This document shows, piece after piece, positions 52,316 to 63,721 of a DNA stretch of 64,000 nucleotides. Position 1 is the first letter of the stretch. Every line of letters starts with the position of its first letter. The notes below the pieces were generated by a model. That model made no database searches. It was not told where the DNA came from and saw nothing but the letters and a program-made list of their open reading frames with translations. The DNA is taken from contig NZ_CP077769.1 of NCBI RefSeq assembly GCF_020386615.1, forward strand, positions 3,286,001-3,350,000, read 5' to 3'. Both the position numbers and the translations under genes were made by a program. The stretch is from Chitinophaga pendula (lineage in GTDB: Bacteria; Bacteroidota; Bacteroidia; Chitinophagales; Chitinophagaceae).

Positions 52316-53905
52316 TTATTTGATCAGCCACATTTTGGCGTTTACGTCATCGTTGCCACCATATTGGTTGCCGATGGCAGTTTTATAGTTATTGTTGTTG
52401 TAGGTGATCTCATCCTGGGGATATTGCCAGCGCATCGGTATCATGTTGTTGGTAGTACCGATACCTGCGCCACCCTGGCTAAATGCGGGGATGCCGGTCC
52501 GGCGCCAGTTATAGTATGATTCGAAGCCAGAGTTCATGAAGAAGGCTACATATTTCTGGGTCAGTATCTGGGTGAGGCCTTTAGCGGGATCGTAGGCTAC
52601 GTTGGGATCTGCGAGGAAGGCATTGATATCGATCACTGCGGAGCCCAGGTTGGTTTTGCTACCATCTACGTTGCCGATGGTTACTGTTTGTCCCTGTGAT
52701 AGGCCATACCATTTCATGGAGGCGTTTATGCCTTTGAGATACCAGGAGGCGGCATCGGCGGTGATCCAGCCACGGTAGGCTGCCTCTGCTATGTTGAAGC
52801 ACAGTTCGGGGTACCCTATTAATACGTAGGGTTCTGCGTTGGCGCCGGAGGAGGATGACATGTAGCGGTTGTAGCTCAGGGAGGAGTATTTACCATCTGC
52901 GGAGAAGCTGGACATGAGTCCCTGTGATTTAGCATTGTCTTCTCCTATGTATGCGGTGAAGTCGCTTACCTGTTTGCCAGCGGTGAGTTGAGCGGGTGCA
53001 GGTATTGTCAGTGCAAACACGCGCGGGTCGTGGTAGGCAGCGGTGACGTTAAAGAAGGTCTGGCTGATGTTAGCGCAGTTATTGTACGGCGCGTTACCGG
53101 AGCGGTTAGGCGGATATAATGTGATGGTGGTGTAGCGATATACCATGTTATCGCTGGCAGACGTCATTACCGGGTATTTATCTGCATTGTTGATAATGTC
53201 GGCAAACTGTGATTTGATATTCAGGTCTGCGTTGTCATCGGCACGTTTGCTCATGCTAATGAGTACGCGCAGGCGGTAGGTGTTGATCAGTTTACGCCAT
53301 TGCATGTAGGTGAGGCCAAAGATATCTCCACCTGCATCTACTTTGCTATCAGCTATGCCGGGGGCTACCATTAGTGTACCCAGGAGGGTATTGGCGGTAT
53401 CCAGTAGGGCGAGGCTGTTTTTGTACACATCGTGCTGGTTATCGTATGCCGGCGTGAGGTTGTTAATGTTGCCCGCCTGTGACATTGGGATATCGCCTAC
53501 TCTTTGGGACAACCAGATAAATGCGTAGGCTCTGAAGAACTTGCTGAGTGCGAAGTATACGTTGGTGGTGTTACCATATTGTTTTTGTGCCTGTGCTTCC
53601 ATCTGGGAGCAGTAGCGGATCATGTCGTAGGTATGGTTGGTATTGGACCAGTTGTAGGCGTTGCTGCCGAAGTAATAAGAATAGTTAGAGACGATATTCT
53701 GATTGTACCGGTATACGGTGGAGATCACGGGTTCTTCTTCCCTCATGAGGTTGGTCGTGAGGTGATTGAGGATCAGGGATACCGGTACGGTAGAGTTGTC
53801 TGAGGCGACGTTAGGATTGGAGAGCAGGTCTCCTTTCTGGCATCCACTGATCACGGATGTTGCTATCAGCCATGCCAGTAGGATATATTTGAATGATAGT
53901 TTCAT
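52316..53905 (-). CDS. SusD/RagB-like outer-membrane lipoprotein
   Basis: This 529-aa protein has a lipoprotein signal peptide: a hydrophobic stretch from residue 7 and a lipobox SVISGC with the lipidated Cys at 22. The body looks like the SusD-like family, with the helical TPR-type segment (ALSKFFRAYAFIWLSQRVGDIPMSQ) and the C-terminal NNYKTAIGNQYGGNDDVNAKMWLIK typical of this group. SusD proteins sit on the outer face of the outer membrane and form the lid of the SusC transporter, binding the glycan or other ligand. The start lies 17 nt after the SusC stop, so the two form an operon. No glycoside hydrolase or lyase is next to it, so the substrate cannot be guessed. Confidence 0.93.
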   Translation of the reverse strand: MKLSFKYILLAWLIATSVISGCQKGDLLSNPNVASDNSTVPVSLILNHLTTNLMREEEPVISTVYRYNQNIVSNYSYYFGSNAYNWSNTNHTYDMIRYCSQMEAQAQKQYGNTTNVYFALSKFFRAYAFIWLSQRVGDIPMSQAGNINNLTPAYDNQHDVYKNSLALLDTANTLLGTLMVAPGIADSKVDAGGDIFGLTYMQWRKLINTYRLRVLISMSKRADDNADLNIKSQFADIINNADKYPVMTSASDNMVYRYTTITLYPPNRSGNAPYNNCANISQTFFNVTAAYHDPRVFALTIPAPAQLTAGKQVSDFTAYIGEDNAKSQGLMSSFSADGKYSSLSYNRYMSSSSGANAEPYVLIGYPELCFNIAEAAYRGWITADAASWYLKGINASMKWYGLSQGQTVTIGNVDGSKTNLGSAVIDINAFLADPNVAYDPAKGLTQILTQKYVAFFMNSGFESYYNWRRTGIPAFSQGGAGIGTTNNMIPMRWQYPQDEITYNNNNYKTAIGNQYGGNDDVNAKMWLIK

Positions 53906-53922
53906 ATGAATGAGTTGTAATA

Positions 53923-56900
53923 TTAGAGACTTAGATTGACGTTAAAACCGAATCTTCTGGCTGTTGCGCTCTGTAGTATGCCACCATTGTTGAGGGATCG
54001 ATCGGTGTCGTTGTATCCGGCGGCGAACTGGTCGAGATCTATGTCTTTACGTTTGGCCCAGTAGAGTAAGTTGCGTCCTACGAGGGAGAAGGTGGCGGCT
54101 TTGATGAAGCGGCCATGGCCCAGCAATTTGGACGGCAGGCTGTAGCTGATGGTCACTTCTCTCAGTTTGGCGAAGGAGCGGTCTACCATCCAATATTCGG
54201 GTACGTTGCCGATACCGGAGGAGATGAAATTTTGTACGGTGGTGGCGACGTCGTTTGGTGCGAACTGGAGGTCTTTCATGTTAGTGATCTTACCATTTGC
54301 GTATTGCGGTGTACCGGAGATGATCTTTACGCCCGGCGCTACATAGTGTCCGGTGGGTGCTACGGTACCATTGTTGGTAGACTGCCAGTCTGCGAACCTG
54401 GCGGTACCGAAATCGCCGCTGGCGCTGGCCAGGGCGGTACCACCGTTCATACCATCGTGGTATACTTCATCGTAGATCTTCCCCCCGATGCGGCCATCGA
54501 TCTGGAAGCTGAAGGAGAAGCTTTTGTAGGAGAAGCGGTTGCCTATGCCGAAGGTGAAATCGGGGTTGGCGTATCCCAGCAGTACCCTGTTGCCGATGTC
54601 GGAGGGGGCACGCAGGGGTAAGCCGCCGGAGTAGATGATATTGCCGGAGCCATCTCTTACGAATCCGGCGTCGTAGATCGCATCTATCCTATCGCCCTGG
54701 TGGTACACATGGTTATTGAGCTGTACGGATTGTTCGTCGCCATAGATATGTTGCAAGGTTTCTTTGTAGGTAGCGTAGTTGATATTGATATCCCAGTTCA
54801 GGCCTTTGGGGTTTCTAAGGGGGGAAGTGTTCAGGGCGATCTCAAATCCTTTTTTCCGGGTGGTGATGGCATTTACGTTATGTGCATCGTATCCGGTGGA
54901 AGGCGCTACACCTAATGGGAAGATCTGCGGGCCATTGAGGCTGGTGAAGTAGGTAAAGTCTATTCCCAATCTGTTTTTGAACAATCGGATGTCAGCACCT
55001 GCTTCGTAAGAAGATACGGAGAACGGTTTTAGTGTTGCGTTGCTGATCACGCTGGAATAGGAAACGGAAGGTGTGTTATTATAATAGGACGTGAAGCCAT
55101 ACGCCATTTGGTTGGCATAGGTAGGTCCATCATATGAGGAATACAGATCGGTACCATATCCGAGCAGGCTGTTGGTGCTTTTGCCGGTGATCTGCGTATA
55201 TGCGGAAGATACGGTAGGTGCAGTCAGTGCGCCCTTTACATTGGCGTAGGAACCCCTTATCTTCAATAAGGAGATGAACTTCGGCAGGTCTACGTAGTCG
55301 CTGATCACAGAGCTTAAGGATACGGAAGGATAGTAGAAGGTATTGTATCCGGGCGCCAGTGTAGATACGTGGTCTACGCGGCCGGTGTGTGATAAGGTGA
55401 GGAACCGGTCGTAGGTGATATCGAAGGAGTAGAATCCGCTATATACCTGCATTTTTGAGGCCCAGGTATAGGACGCATATGGATCTTTGGAGTTGGCCAG
55501 TACATATACGTTAGGGAGTGCCAGGGCTTTGGTGGTACCCCACAGGGAATTGTAGCTGAAGGAGCGCATGCTGGCGCCTGCCAGTCCGGAGATATTGAAT
55601 TTGCTGACTTTCTTATTATAAGTTAAGGTCAAGTCGGTATTATTTTCGAAGAGATTGCGACGATCTTCGCGGTAGTCGCCGTACCAGCCGAAGTAGTACC
55701 AGGGGGTATAGGTGTTCAGGTTAGTCCCGGCAGGTACTTGTTCGGTACGTACCTGGTTCCAGGTGGTGATCTGTGAGCGCAGGCTCAGGTTGAAAGCATC
55801 ATTGAATTTGTAGCTGGCTTTGACATATCCATTGATGTCGGTTTTGTCGTGGGATCGCAGCCATTTTTTAGCGATAAACCAGGCGCTGTTCTCACGGCCA
55901 TATTCCTGTGCGTATGGGATCAGTCCCGGTACACCCTGGGGGCCTTTATAGATATCTTTGAGGTCGTCGATGTTATAGTCTGCTGATCCGTATACCTGGA
56001 ACATGTAGACATATGAGTTGGGACCATAGTTGACATCGGGAATATTGGGAGAATATTGTTTGTTGATATTGGCGCTGGCTTCGATCCTGAATTTGTCGGT
56101 GATATTGTAGCCGGCGTTGAGTGCCAGTGCATAGGTATGCAGTTTGGTATTGGGGTTCATGCCTTTCTGATTCATATTGGACATGGATATCCGGATATCA
56201 GCGCGGTCGGTAGCGGTGGACAGGGAGATATTGTTGGAATTGATGATACCTGTCTCCATAAAGCGATTGAAGTTATCTTTACCACGGGCTGTCCAGGGGG
56301 TAGCTGTTCTGATGCGGGTGGCGGGATCCCAGGGGCTATCATATTGTTTGACGGGCTGGCCTTCGAAGCGGGGTCCCCATTCCGGCAGCCGCTGGCTGTT
56401 GTCGTATAGCTGGTCGCCATAGCTGTACTTAAAGTTGGTACCGCGCCCGTATTCTTCCTGTATCTGTGGCAGTGCGAGGAACCCTTTTTCGAAGAGGGTG
56501 CTGCTGTTGACATCTATCTGCCAGCCTTTACCATCTTTGGTACCTCTTTTGGTGGTGATGACGATGGCGCCATTGATACCTCTGAACCCATATAGTGCGG
56601 CGGCGTTGGCGCCTTTGAGGACGGTATAGGATTCGATATCATCGGGGTTGATATTCCAGGTGTCGGAGTTGATGGGTATTCCATCTACTACGAATAGGAG
56701 GTCTTTACTACCCCGTAGTACGATATCGGGGCGGCCGAGCATTTCGGGGTTGGCGCCGACGGTAAGGCCTGCCACTTTACCAGCGAGGGAGTTGATGGCG
56801 TTAGGGTCGCGGGCTTTTATAAGGTCTGCTCCTTTTACTTCCTGTACGGAGTAGCCCAGTCGTTTTGCCTCTTTGCGTATTCCCATGGCGGTGACTACGA

Positions 56901-57231
56901 TTTCATCGAGGCGTTTGCGATCTTCCTGTAGTATAATATTGAAGTTATCAGCGGATGCATTTATTTCCCGGGACAGGTAACCTACTGTTGAAAAAACGAG
57001 GACAGCGTCCGGGTTGCTGGCCTTGAAGGAGAATTCTCCGTTGGCATTGGTGAGTGCCCCACCAGATCTTCCTTTCTCCCGGATGGTGGCGCCAGGGATA
57101 CCGGCGCCATCTGCACCGGTGACTTTCCCTTTAATGATCCTTTCCTGTGCGAAGGCATTGCCTGCGATAAGCAAAAGTGCCAGCCATAGAGAGAGAAGCG
57201 TACTGCGTAGCATAAATAATCTCATTTCCAT
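53923..57231 (-). CDS. SusC/RagA-like TonB-dependent outer-membrane transporter
   Basis: About 1102 aa from the chosen start. The signal peptide (LLSLWLALLLIAGNAFA, cleaved before QERI) is followed by a carboxypeptidase-regulatory-like beta domain (IKGKVTGADGAGIPGATI... NGEFSF), a TonB-box-like DEIVVTAMGI, the plug (LAGKVAGLTVG; VLRGSKDLLFVVDGIP; VLKGANAAALYGFRGINGAIVITTKRG) and a beta-barrel ending in a typical FNVNLSL terminus. It imports a large ligand with energy from TonB together with the SusD-like lid. The frame is open further upstream to 57348, but that stretch is not signal-peptide-like; I use the ATG at 57231, with 57225 as a close alternative. The membrane-anchored AraC regulator lies just upstream on the same strand. 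Confidence 0.93.
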   Translation of the reverse strand: MEMRLFMLRSTLLSLWLALLLIAGNAFAQERIIKGKVTGADGAGIPGATIREKGRSGGALTNANGEFSFKASNPDAVLVFSTVGYLSREINASADNFNIILQEDRKRLDEIVVTAMGIRKEAKRLGYSVQEVKGADLIKARDPNAINSLAGKVAGLTVGANPEMLGRPDIVLRGSKDLLFVVDGIPINSDTWNINPDDIESYTVLKGANAAALYGFRGINGAIVITTKRGTKDGKGWQIDVNSSTLFEKGFLALPQIQEEYGRGTNFKYSYGDQLYDNSQRLPEWGPRFEGQPVKQYDSPWDPATRIRTATPWTARGKDNFNRFMETGIINSNNISLSTATDRADIRISMSNMNQKGMNPNTKLHTYALALNAGYNITDKFRIEASANINKQYSPNIPDVNYGPNSYVYMFQVYGSADYNIDDLKDIYKGPQGVPGLIPYAQEYGRENSAWFIAKKWLRSHDKTDINGYVKASYKFNDAFNLSLRSQITTWNQVRTEQVPAGTNLNTYTPWYYFGWYGDYREDRRNLFENNTDLTLTYNKKVSKFNISGLAGASMRSFSYNSLWGTTKALALPNVYVLANSKDPYASYTWASKMQVYSGFYSFDITYDRFLTLSHTGRVDHVSTLAPGYNTFYYPSVSLSSVISDYVDLPKFISLLKIRGSYANVKGALTAPTVSSAYTQITGKSTNSLLGYGTDLYSSYDGPTYANQMAYGFTSYYNNTPSVSYSSVISNATLKPFSVSSYEAGADIRLFKNRLGIDFTYFTSLNGPQIFPLGVAPSTGYDAHNVNAITTRKKGFEIALNTSPLRNPKGLNWDININYATYKETLQHIYGDEQSVQLNNHVYHQGDRIDAIYDAGFVRDGSGNIIYSGGLPLRAPSDIGNRVLLGYANPDFTFGIGNRFSYKSFSFSFQIDGRIGGKIYDEVYHDGMNGGTALASASGDFGTARFADWQSTNNGTVAPTGHYVAPGVKIISGTPQYANGKITNMKDLQFAPNDVATTVQNFISSGIGNVPEYWMVDRSFAKLREVTISYSLPSKLLGHGRFIKAATFSLVGRNLLYWAKRKDIDLDQFAAGYNDTDRSLNNGGILQSATARRFGFNVNLSL

Positions 57232-57240
57232 TTTGGTTTT

Positions 57241-57264
57241 GATAGTATTGTAATAGGTACTATC
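57241..57264. repeat. 7-bp inverted repeat upstream of the susC-like gene
   Basis: GATAGTA (57241-57247) and TACTATC (57258-57264) form a perfect inverted repeat with a 10-nt spacer, 9 bp upstream of the chosen ATG. It could be a hairpin in the 5' leader or a binding site for a dimeric regulator. Confidence 0.5.
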
Positions 57265-57392
57265 ACAAAAGTGGAAAAGGGGATGAACTAATACGACTAC
57301 GCCCGGTGGGGAGGTCATTGGGAGGTACGAGCCAGGTGGGGCGCACATATAGAACTGCCACCATGGCCAATCTAACTAAGGTTACGGAATTC

Positions 57393-58493
57393 TTACGGAA
57401 TTGTTAAGGGAATGTTTTGCTGGATATTTTTCCGGTATAGTGACGGTGTGAGGCCGGTGATCTTTTTAAAATGGCTGTTAAAGGAAGATTTGGAATTGAA
57501 GCCACAGTCGTGTGCAAGTGACAGGAGGTTGATATCGAGGGAGGGGTCTTTTAGTTTGTTGACGGCTTCTTCAACACGGTATTCGTTAATAAAAGCGTAG
57601 AAGTTTTTATTAAACCGTTCACTTAACAATTGGGTAATATGGTGTTTGGGGATACCGGAACGTTCGGAGAGGTCTCCCAGGGAGAGTTCTGTTTCGAGGT
57701 AAATGCGACTTGTGCCCATAAATTGGCGAAGGTTTTGTTCGTACCCCTCCATCATTTCTTCGTCGAGTTTTGACTTTTTGTACTGTTGAACGGGGGCAGG
57801 TTCTTCGGCGGCCTGGGGAAGAGGTATGAAAGCGACGGCTTTCATTTTATATCGCAGTATTAGTACCAGTAGCCAGGCGAAGCAGAGGTAGGGTAATATC
57901 CAGAGGTTAAGGTCCCAGCGGTTGGTTTTTGCTGCATACAGGGCCATTGCGATCAATCCCAATAGTATACCAAGCAGCAGGATGCGGATGATGGTATTCA
58001 GCAGTCGTCTTTTTATGTCACCGGGTTGAGTGGCGATTTTGTGCAGGGCATGCCAGGCGAGCAAGGGATATATGATGAGGGAGAATATGGTAAATACCTG
58101 GTTTACAGTCGCATTTACGCTTACTAAATGAGAGCTGATCTGACCACCCAGGTATCCGGCGCTGTCGATCAGAAATACGGACAGGAAGCAGGATGCGGGC
58201 AGCATATGCAGGATGATAGTCCGTACGGATACTTTGCGGTCCAGATAGATCAGGGTGGTGAGGTAAAGCAGGGGACCGTATACGGTGCCGAATCCTGTTG
58301 CGTTATTATTATATAGGAAGGCGCTTTTCCAGATGACCCAGAGGGATAATTTGATGGCGAGGTGAATGAGGAGAATGACGAGGAAGACATTGAGTACTTT
58401 TTCGAAACGGTCCCTGGGTCTCAGCAGGTTAAATAAATAGATAGCCACCCAGGCCTGAAGATTAACACATGACAGCAGTATAAGACTCATCAT
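57393..58493 (-). CDS. membrane-anchored AraC-family transcriptional regulator
   Basis: A 366-aa protein. The N-terminal ~220 residues contain six or seven hydrophobic segments (for example VFLVILLIHLAIKLSLWVIW, VFTIFSLIIYPLLAW, ILLLGILLGLIAMALY, WILPYLCFAWLLVLIL). A linker follows, then an AraC-type HTH_18 domain (about 250-360) with LSLGDLSERSGIPKHHITQLL and LSLAHDCGFNSKSSFNSHFKKITGLTPSLYRK. This architecture is frequent in Bacteroidota and couples an extracytoplasmic or membrane signal to transcription. It lies upstream of and parallel to the susC/susD-like genes, with about 160 nt between, and divergent from katG; the SusCD pair is the likelier target (inference). The first two codons are both ATG (58493 and 58490). 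Confidence 0.9.
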   Translation of the reverse strand: MMSLILLSCVNLQAWVAIYLFNLLRPRDRFEKVLNVFLVILLIHLAIKLSLWVIWKSAFLYNNNATGFGTVYGPLLYLTTLIYLDRKVSVRTIILHMLPASCFLSVFLIDSAGYLGGQISSHLVSVNATVNQVFTIFSLIIYPLLAWHALHKIATQPGDIKRRLLNTIIRILLLGILLGLIAMALYAAKTNRWDLNLWILPYLCFAWLLVLILRYKMKAVAFIPLPQAAEEPAPVQQYKKSKLDEEMMEGYEQNLRQFMGTSRIYLETELSLGDLSERSGIPKHHITQLLSERFNKNFYAFINEYRVEEAVNKLKDPSLDINLLSLAHDCGFNSKSSFNSHFKKITGLTPSLYRKNIQQNIPLTIP

Positions 58494-61001
<2,508 letters not shown>

Positions 61002-61024
61002 CATAAAATAAGGCATAAATGAGA

Positions 61025-61066
61025 AAGAGGCTGTCTCAAGATGATCTGATGACAGCCTCTTTTATT
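61025..61066 (+). terminator. Rho-independent terminator of katG
   Basis: AAGAGGCTGTC (61025-61035) pairs perfectly with GACAGCCTCTT (61051-61061) around a 15-nt loop, followed by a short T-rich run (TTTATT). It begins 24 nt after the katG stop codon. Confidence 0.85.
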
Positions 61067-61147
61067 CGTTATCCTTCCTGTTTATTGCCGTGCTTTCATT
61101 TGTTCCAAGGCAGGGAGATAGCGCTAAAATGTGTAACTTGGCGAACC

Positions 61148-61279
61148 ATGAAAATAAATCCAGAAAAAAAGGAAAAGATCATCCGCTGGCTAAAACGTAT
61201 TGGCTTCTGGGGATTCATCTTTTTCCTGTTAAAAGGTCTGCTATGGCTGGCACTGGGATATTGGGTCTTCTCTAAATAA
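61148..61279 (+). CDS. small single-span membrane protein (43 aa), function unknown
   Basis: The protein has a charged N terminus (MKINPEKKEKIIRWLKR) and one strong hydrophobic segment (FWGFIFFLLKGLLWLALGYWVF). I recall similar short proteins as hypotheticals in Chitinophagaceae, but no function. The start is taken at 61148; an in-frame ATG at 61019 would put the katG terminator inside the coding region. It may sit in the inner membrane with a cytoplasmic, positively charged N terminus. Confidence 0.7.
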   Translation: MKINPEKKEKIIRWLKRIGFWGFIFFLLKGLLWLALGYWVFSK

Positions 61280-61457
61280 GTGTAGCGGCTCCTCTCCTGG
61301 CCCTATCCTCCCTTTGAGGAGGTGGCAACCCGATAATAAGGATTTTCTATAATATTAACCGCTATCACTGATTCAGCGTTCTTTAGCAGCAGCCTGCCAG
61401 TGCCGCGATGGGTACCCGCTCGATAATAGTTTACGTGCCATATAAACCAAGGGTATC

Positions 61458-62033
61458 TTACTTTTTGTTCACCGTGTAATGGGCAGCGATAACACCCGAC
61501 TTGAATTGTTTTGTACTAATAAGTTTTAATCTTACCGGTTCTTTCATGTCTTTAAATAACGGGATACCTGCTCCAAGTGCGATGGGCTGGATGGTCAACC
61601 GGTATTCATCAATAAGATCCAATTCTACAAAGGTCTTCACCAATCCCGGACTGCCGAAGATCATGAGGTCTTTTCCTGGCTCTTCTTTAAGTTTCTTTAC
61701 TTCTGCTGCAATATTTTCCCTGATCAACCGGGTATTGTTCCAATCTGCGGACTCCATGGTGCGGGAGAAGACTACCTTGGGTATATCCTGTACCCATCTG
61801 GCATGCTTCAGACTATGTTCACTAGCTTTTTCAGGGTTTTCCAGCACGGTAGGCCAGTAACCAGCCATCATGCCATAGGTAACGCGTCCGTATAGGGGCA
61901 TGCCTACTGTCTCTACCAGTTCTTCGGCATACGTCTCCATTTCGTGATCGTATGACATCCAGTCCAGTCCACCATTTACATCTGCTACGTAATTGTCGAT
62001 GGAGACATGCATCAGCAAAACTACTTTTCTCAT
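61458..62033 (-). CDS. dihydrofolate reductase family protein (RibD C-terminal domain)
   Basis: A 191-aa protein of the DHFR/RibD-C fold. It has the opening strand MRKVVLLMHVSIDNYVA, GGLDWM, the nucleotide-binding region LYGRVTYGMMAGYWP, VVFSRTM, and the glycine-rich KDLMIFGSPGLVKTF followed by LGAGIPLF. Such proteins are NAD(P)H-dependent reductases of unknown substrate in many bacteria. The start is taken at 62033; an upstream frame to 62096 overlaps the VOC gene and is not family-like. It lies 32 nt after the VOC gene and is probably co-transcribed with it. Confidence 0.88.
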   Translation of the reverse strand: MRKVVLLMHVSIDNYVADVNGGLDWMSYDHEMETYAEELVETVGMPLYGRVTYGMMAGYWPTVLENPEKASEHSLKHARWVQDIPKVVFSRTMESADWNNTRLIRENIAAEVKKLKEEPGKDLMIFGSPGLVKTFVELDLIDEYRLTIQPIALGAGIPLFKDMKEPVRLKLISTKQFKSGVIAAHYTVNKK

Positions 62034-62065
62034 ATTTTCCGTTTTTATTGTTTTAAGAGGTATTG

Positions 62066-62479
62066 TCATTTGTGGGGATTGGTGCTGAGGAGCCATTGGT
62101 GGCCATATTTGTCGGTAAGTGTACCCCAGAGGGCTCCTTCCTGGCCCTTTTGTAAGGGATAGGTTGCGATGCCACCGGCTACCAGCTTCCAGTAGTAGTC
62201 CTGGGCTTCCCGTTCTGTATCACAGCACAGCAGCAGGGATATATTGTTTCCTTTTACGAGTCCTTCTTCTTCGACCATATCGGAGCCGGCGAGGAACAGG
62301 TACCTGTTTTGCAAGGTTGCCTGTACGATGGCCTCGGTTAGTATTGCCGGTAATAGTCCGGCACCTGCCATCTCTCCTACCGTCTGAAAGGTGAGTTGTC
62401 CTCCCAGGCATTCCTGATAAAAGCACATTGCTTCCCGGCAATTGCCGGTAAAGGTGAGGTAGGTATTTATTTGCGTCAT
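62066..62479 (-). CDS. VOC-superfamily (PhnB-like) protein
   Basis: A 137-aa single-domain protein with the beta-alpha-beta-beta-beta pattern of the vicinal oxygen chelate superfamily: ITYLTF-type first strand (INTYLTFTGNCREAMCFYQECLGG), a middle RYLFLAGSDM, then NISLLLCCDTEREAQDYYWKLVAGG and a C-terminal ALWGTLTDKYGHQWLLSTN. It resembles PhnB-type proteins, whose biochemical role is generally unknown. It forms a probable two-gene operon with the DHFR-like gene and diverges from the GlxA-like regulator. Confidence 0.88.
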   Translation of the reverse strand: MTQINTYLTFTGNCREAMCFYQECLGGQLTFQTVGEMAGAGLLPAILTEAIVQATLQNRYLFLAGSDMVEEEGLVKGNNISLLLCCDTEREAQDYYWKLVAGGIATYPLQKGQEGALWGTLTDKYGHQWLLSTNPHK

Positions 62480-62501
62480 TTCGCTATTTTTGATGGTGTT
62501 A

Positions 62502-62509
62502 CAAAGCTA
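62502..62509 (-). promoter_or_regulatory. Bacteroidota-type -7 element of the VOC gene
   Basis: On the minus strand this reads TAGCTTTG, an exact match to the Bacteroidota consensus TAnnTTTG. It ends about 22 nt before the VOC ATG, a plausible leader length. No TTG is found at the usual -33 spacing, so the match is partial. Confidence 0.45.
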
Positions 62510-62544
62510 CCGGGGCAGATCGATACTATTGACCGGGTTTAGCG

Positions 62545-62565
62545 ACAATCAGCGCAGGGGATTGT
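62545..62565. repeat. short inverted repeat in the VOC/GlxA-like intergenic region
   Basis: ACAATC (62545-62550) and GATTGT (62560-62565) form an inverted repeat with a 9-nt spacer, 31 bp upstream of the GlxA-like ATG and next to the VOC promoter element. It is a candidate operator for the divergent pair. Confidence 0.4.
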
Positions 62566-62596
62566 GACAACCATATCAAGATAATTTACTGGCAAG

Positions 62597-63595
62597 ATGA
62601 AACACATTTCCATTTTAATCCCTCAGGGCCAAAGCAGCCTGGTAAATATTGAAGGGAGTTTGCAAATACTTTCGGAAGTGAATATACTACGTGCTGCCAG
62701 CGGGGAGGAACCGTTATTCCATATCCAGCTGGTGGGGCTTGCTCATCATACGAGTCAACGAAATGGTCTGTTTACCATTAATCCGGACGCATTGATCGAA
62801 GATATAGTTAAAACGGACCTGATCATCATTCCATCGCTGCAAGGAGATCAGCAGGCAGCTATTGCGCTTAACCAGGCATTTATACCCTGGATACTGGAGC
62901 AGCGGCGGCAGGGGGCGGAGATTGCCTGTCTTTGTATAGGCGCATTCTTCCTGGCTGCGACCGGCTTATTAGATAACCGGCCCTGTACTACACACTGGCA
63001 ACTGGCCGGGCAGTTCACCGCCCTGTTTCCCAAAGTGAAGATGATGCCCTCACAGATCATTACCGATGAAGAAGGCATTTATACCAGCGGCGGCGCTTTT
63101 GCCTATCTAAACCTGTTAGTATACCTGATCGAGAAGTATGCAGGGAGAGCGATGGCGATTACCATTGCAAAAGCATTTATCATAGATATAGACCGCAGAA
63201 GCCAATCGCCATTCATTATATTCGAAGGGCAGAAAGCGCATGATGATGAAGAGATCAAGATGGCGCAGGAATTCATAGAGAAAAATTACCCGGAAAAAAT
63301 CACGATAGACTTCTTAGCGAATAAATTTGCTATTGGCCGACGCAATTTTGAAAGAAGGTTCCAACGATCCACCAGCAACACAGTAAATGAGTATATCCAG
63401 CGAGTAAAAGTGGAAGCGGCCAAACGTACACTCGAAACCACCCGAAAAAATGTAAGTGAAGTAATGTACGAGGTGGGCTATACGGACACTCAGACCTTCA
63501 GGGAGATATTTAAGCGACTTACGGGTCTAACACCTGTGGAATATAGAAATAAATATAGCGAATCCATGGTACCGGCATTGGAGAAAGCCATGTAA
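62597..63595 (+). CDS. GlxA-like AraC-family transcriptional regulator (DJ-1/PfpI + HTH)
   Basis: A 332-aa protein. Residues of about 1-195 are a DJ-1/PfpI-type domain (LIIIPSLQGDQ, the elbow ACLCIGAFFLAATGLLDNRPCTTHW, YTSGGAFAYLNLLVYLIEKYAG). Residues of about 215-325 are an AraC-type DNA-binding domain with two helix-turn-helix motifs (ITIDFLANKFAIGRRNFERRFQRSTSNTVNEYIQ and NVSEVMYEVGYTDTQTFREIFKRLTGLTPVEYR). GlxA-type regulators sense small metabolites with the DJ-1-like domain, which need not be catalytic. It diverges from the VOC/DHFR-like pair, which is its likely target (inference). Confidence 0.93.
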   Translation: MKHISILIPQGQSSLVNIEGSLQILSEVNILRAASGEEPLFHIQLVGLAHHTSQRNGLFTINPDALIEDIVKTDLIIIPSLQGDQQAAIALNQAFIPWILEQRRQGAEIACLCIGAFFLAATGLLDNRPCTTHWQLAGQFTALFPKVKMMPSQIITDEEGIYTSGGAFAYLNLLVYLIEKYAGRAMAITIAKAFIIDIDRRSQSPFIIFEGQKAHDDEEIKMAQEFIEKNYPEKITIDFLANKFAIGRRNFERRFQRSTSNTVNEYIQRVKVEAAKRTLETTRKNVSEVMYEVGYTDTQTFREIFKRLTGLTPVEYRNKYSESMVPALEKAM

Positions 63596-63664
63596 CATCA
63601 ATAACTTGTGGACATTTTTACCCAAGGAGTAGTTATGTATTATTGAGGACGTGGCTGGTATTAT

Positions 63665-63705
63665 TAATTAATGATGCCCGAAAACCGATGTAATGGGCAT
63701 CATTA
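63665..63705. terminator. perfect 13-bp hairpin, probable bidirectional terminator
   Basis: ATTAATGATGCCC (63665-63677) pairs perfectly with GGGCATCATTAAT (63693-63705) around a 15-nt loop. It lies between two convergent genes, after the GlxA-like gene (plus) and after the acidic-protein gene (minus), and is flanked by A/T-rich sequence on both sides. Confidence 0.75.
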
Positions 63706-63721
63706 ATGTATTGTTGCACGT

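Noticed and set aside
52248..52331. Upstream start of the DUF6886-like gene at 52331
   Set aside because: It would translate the 16-bp hairpin and overlap the end of the susD-like gene; the family similarity begins at MKRFYHIS.
57232..57348. Upstream extension of the susC-like gene to the ATG at 57348
   Set aside because: The extra 39 residues are not signal-peptide-like and would hide the real signal sequence; the 7-bp inverted repeat lies in this stretch.
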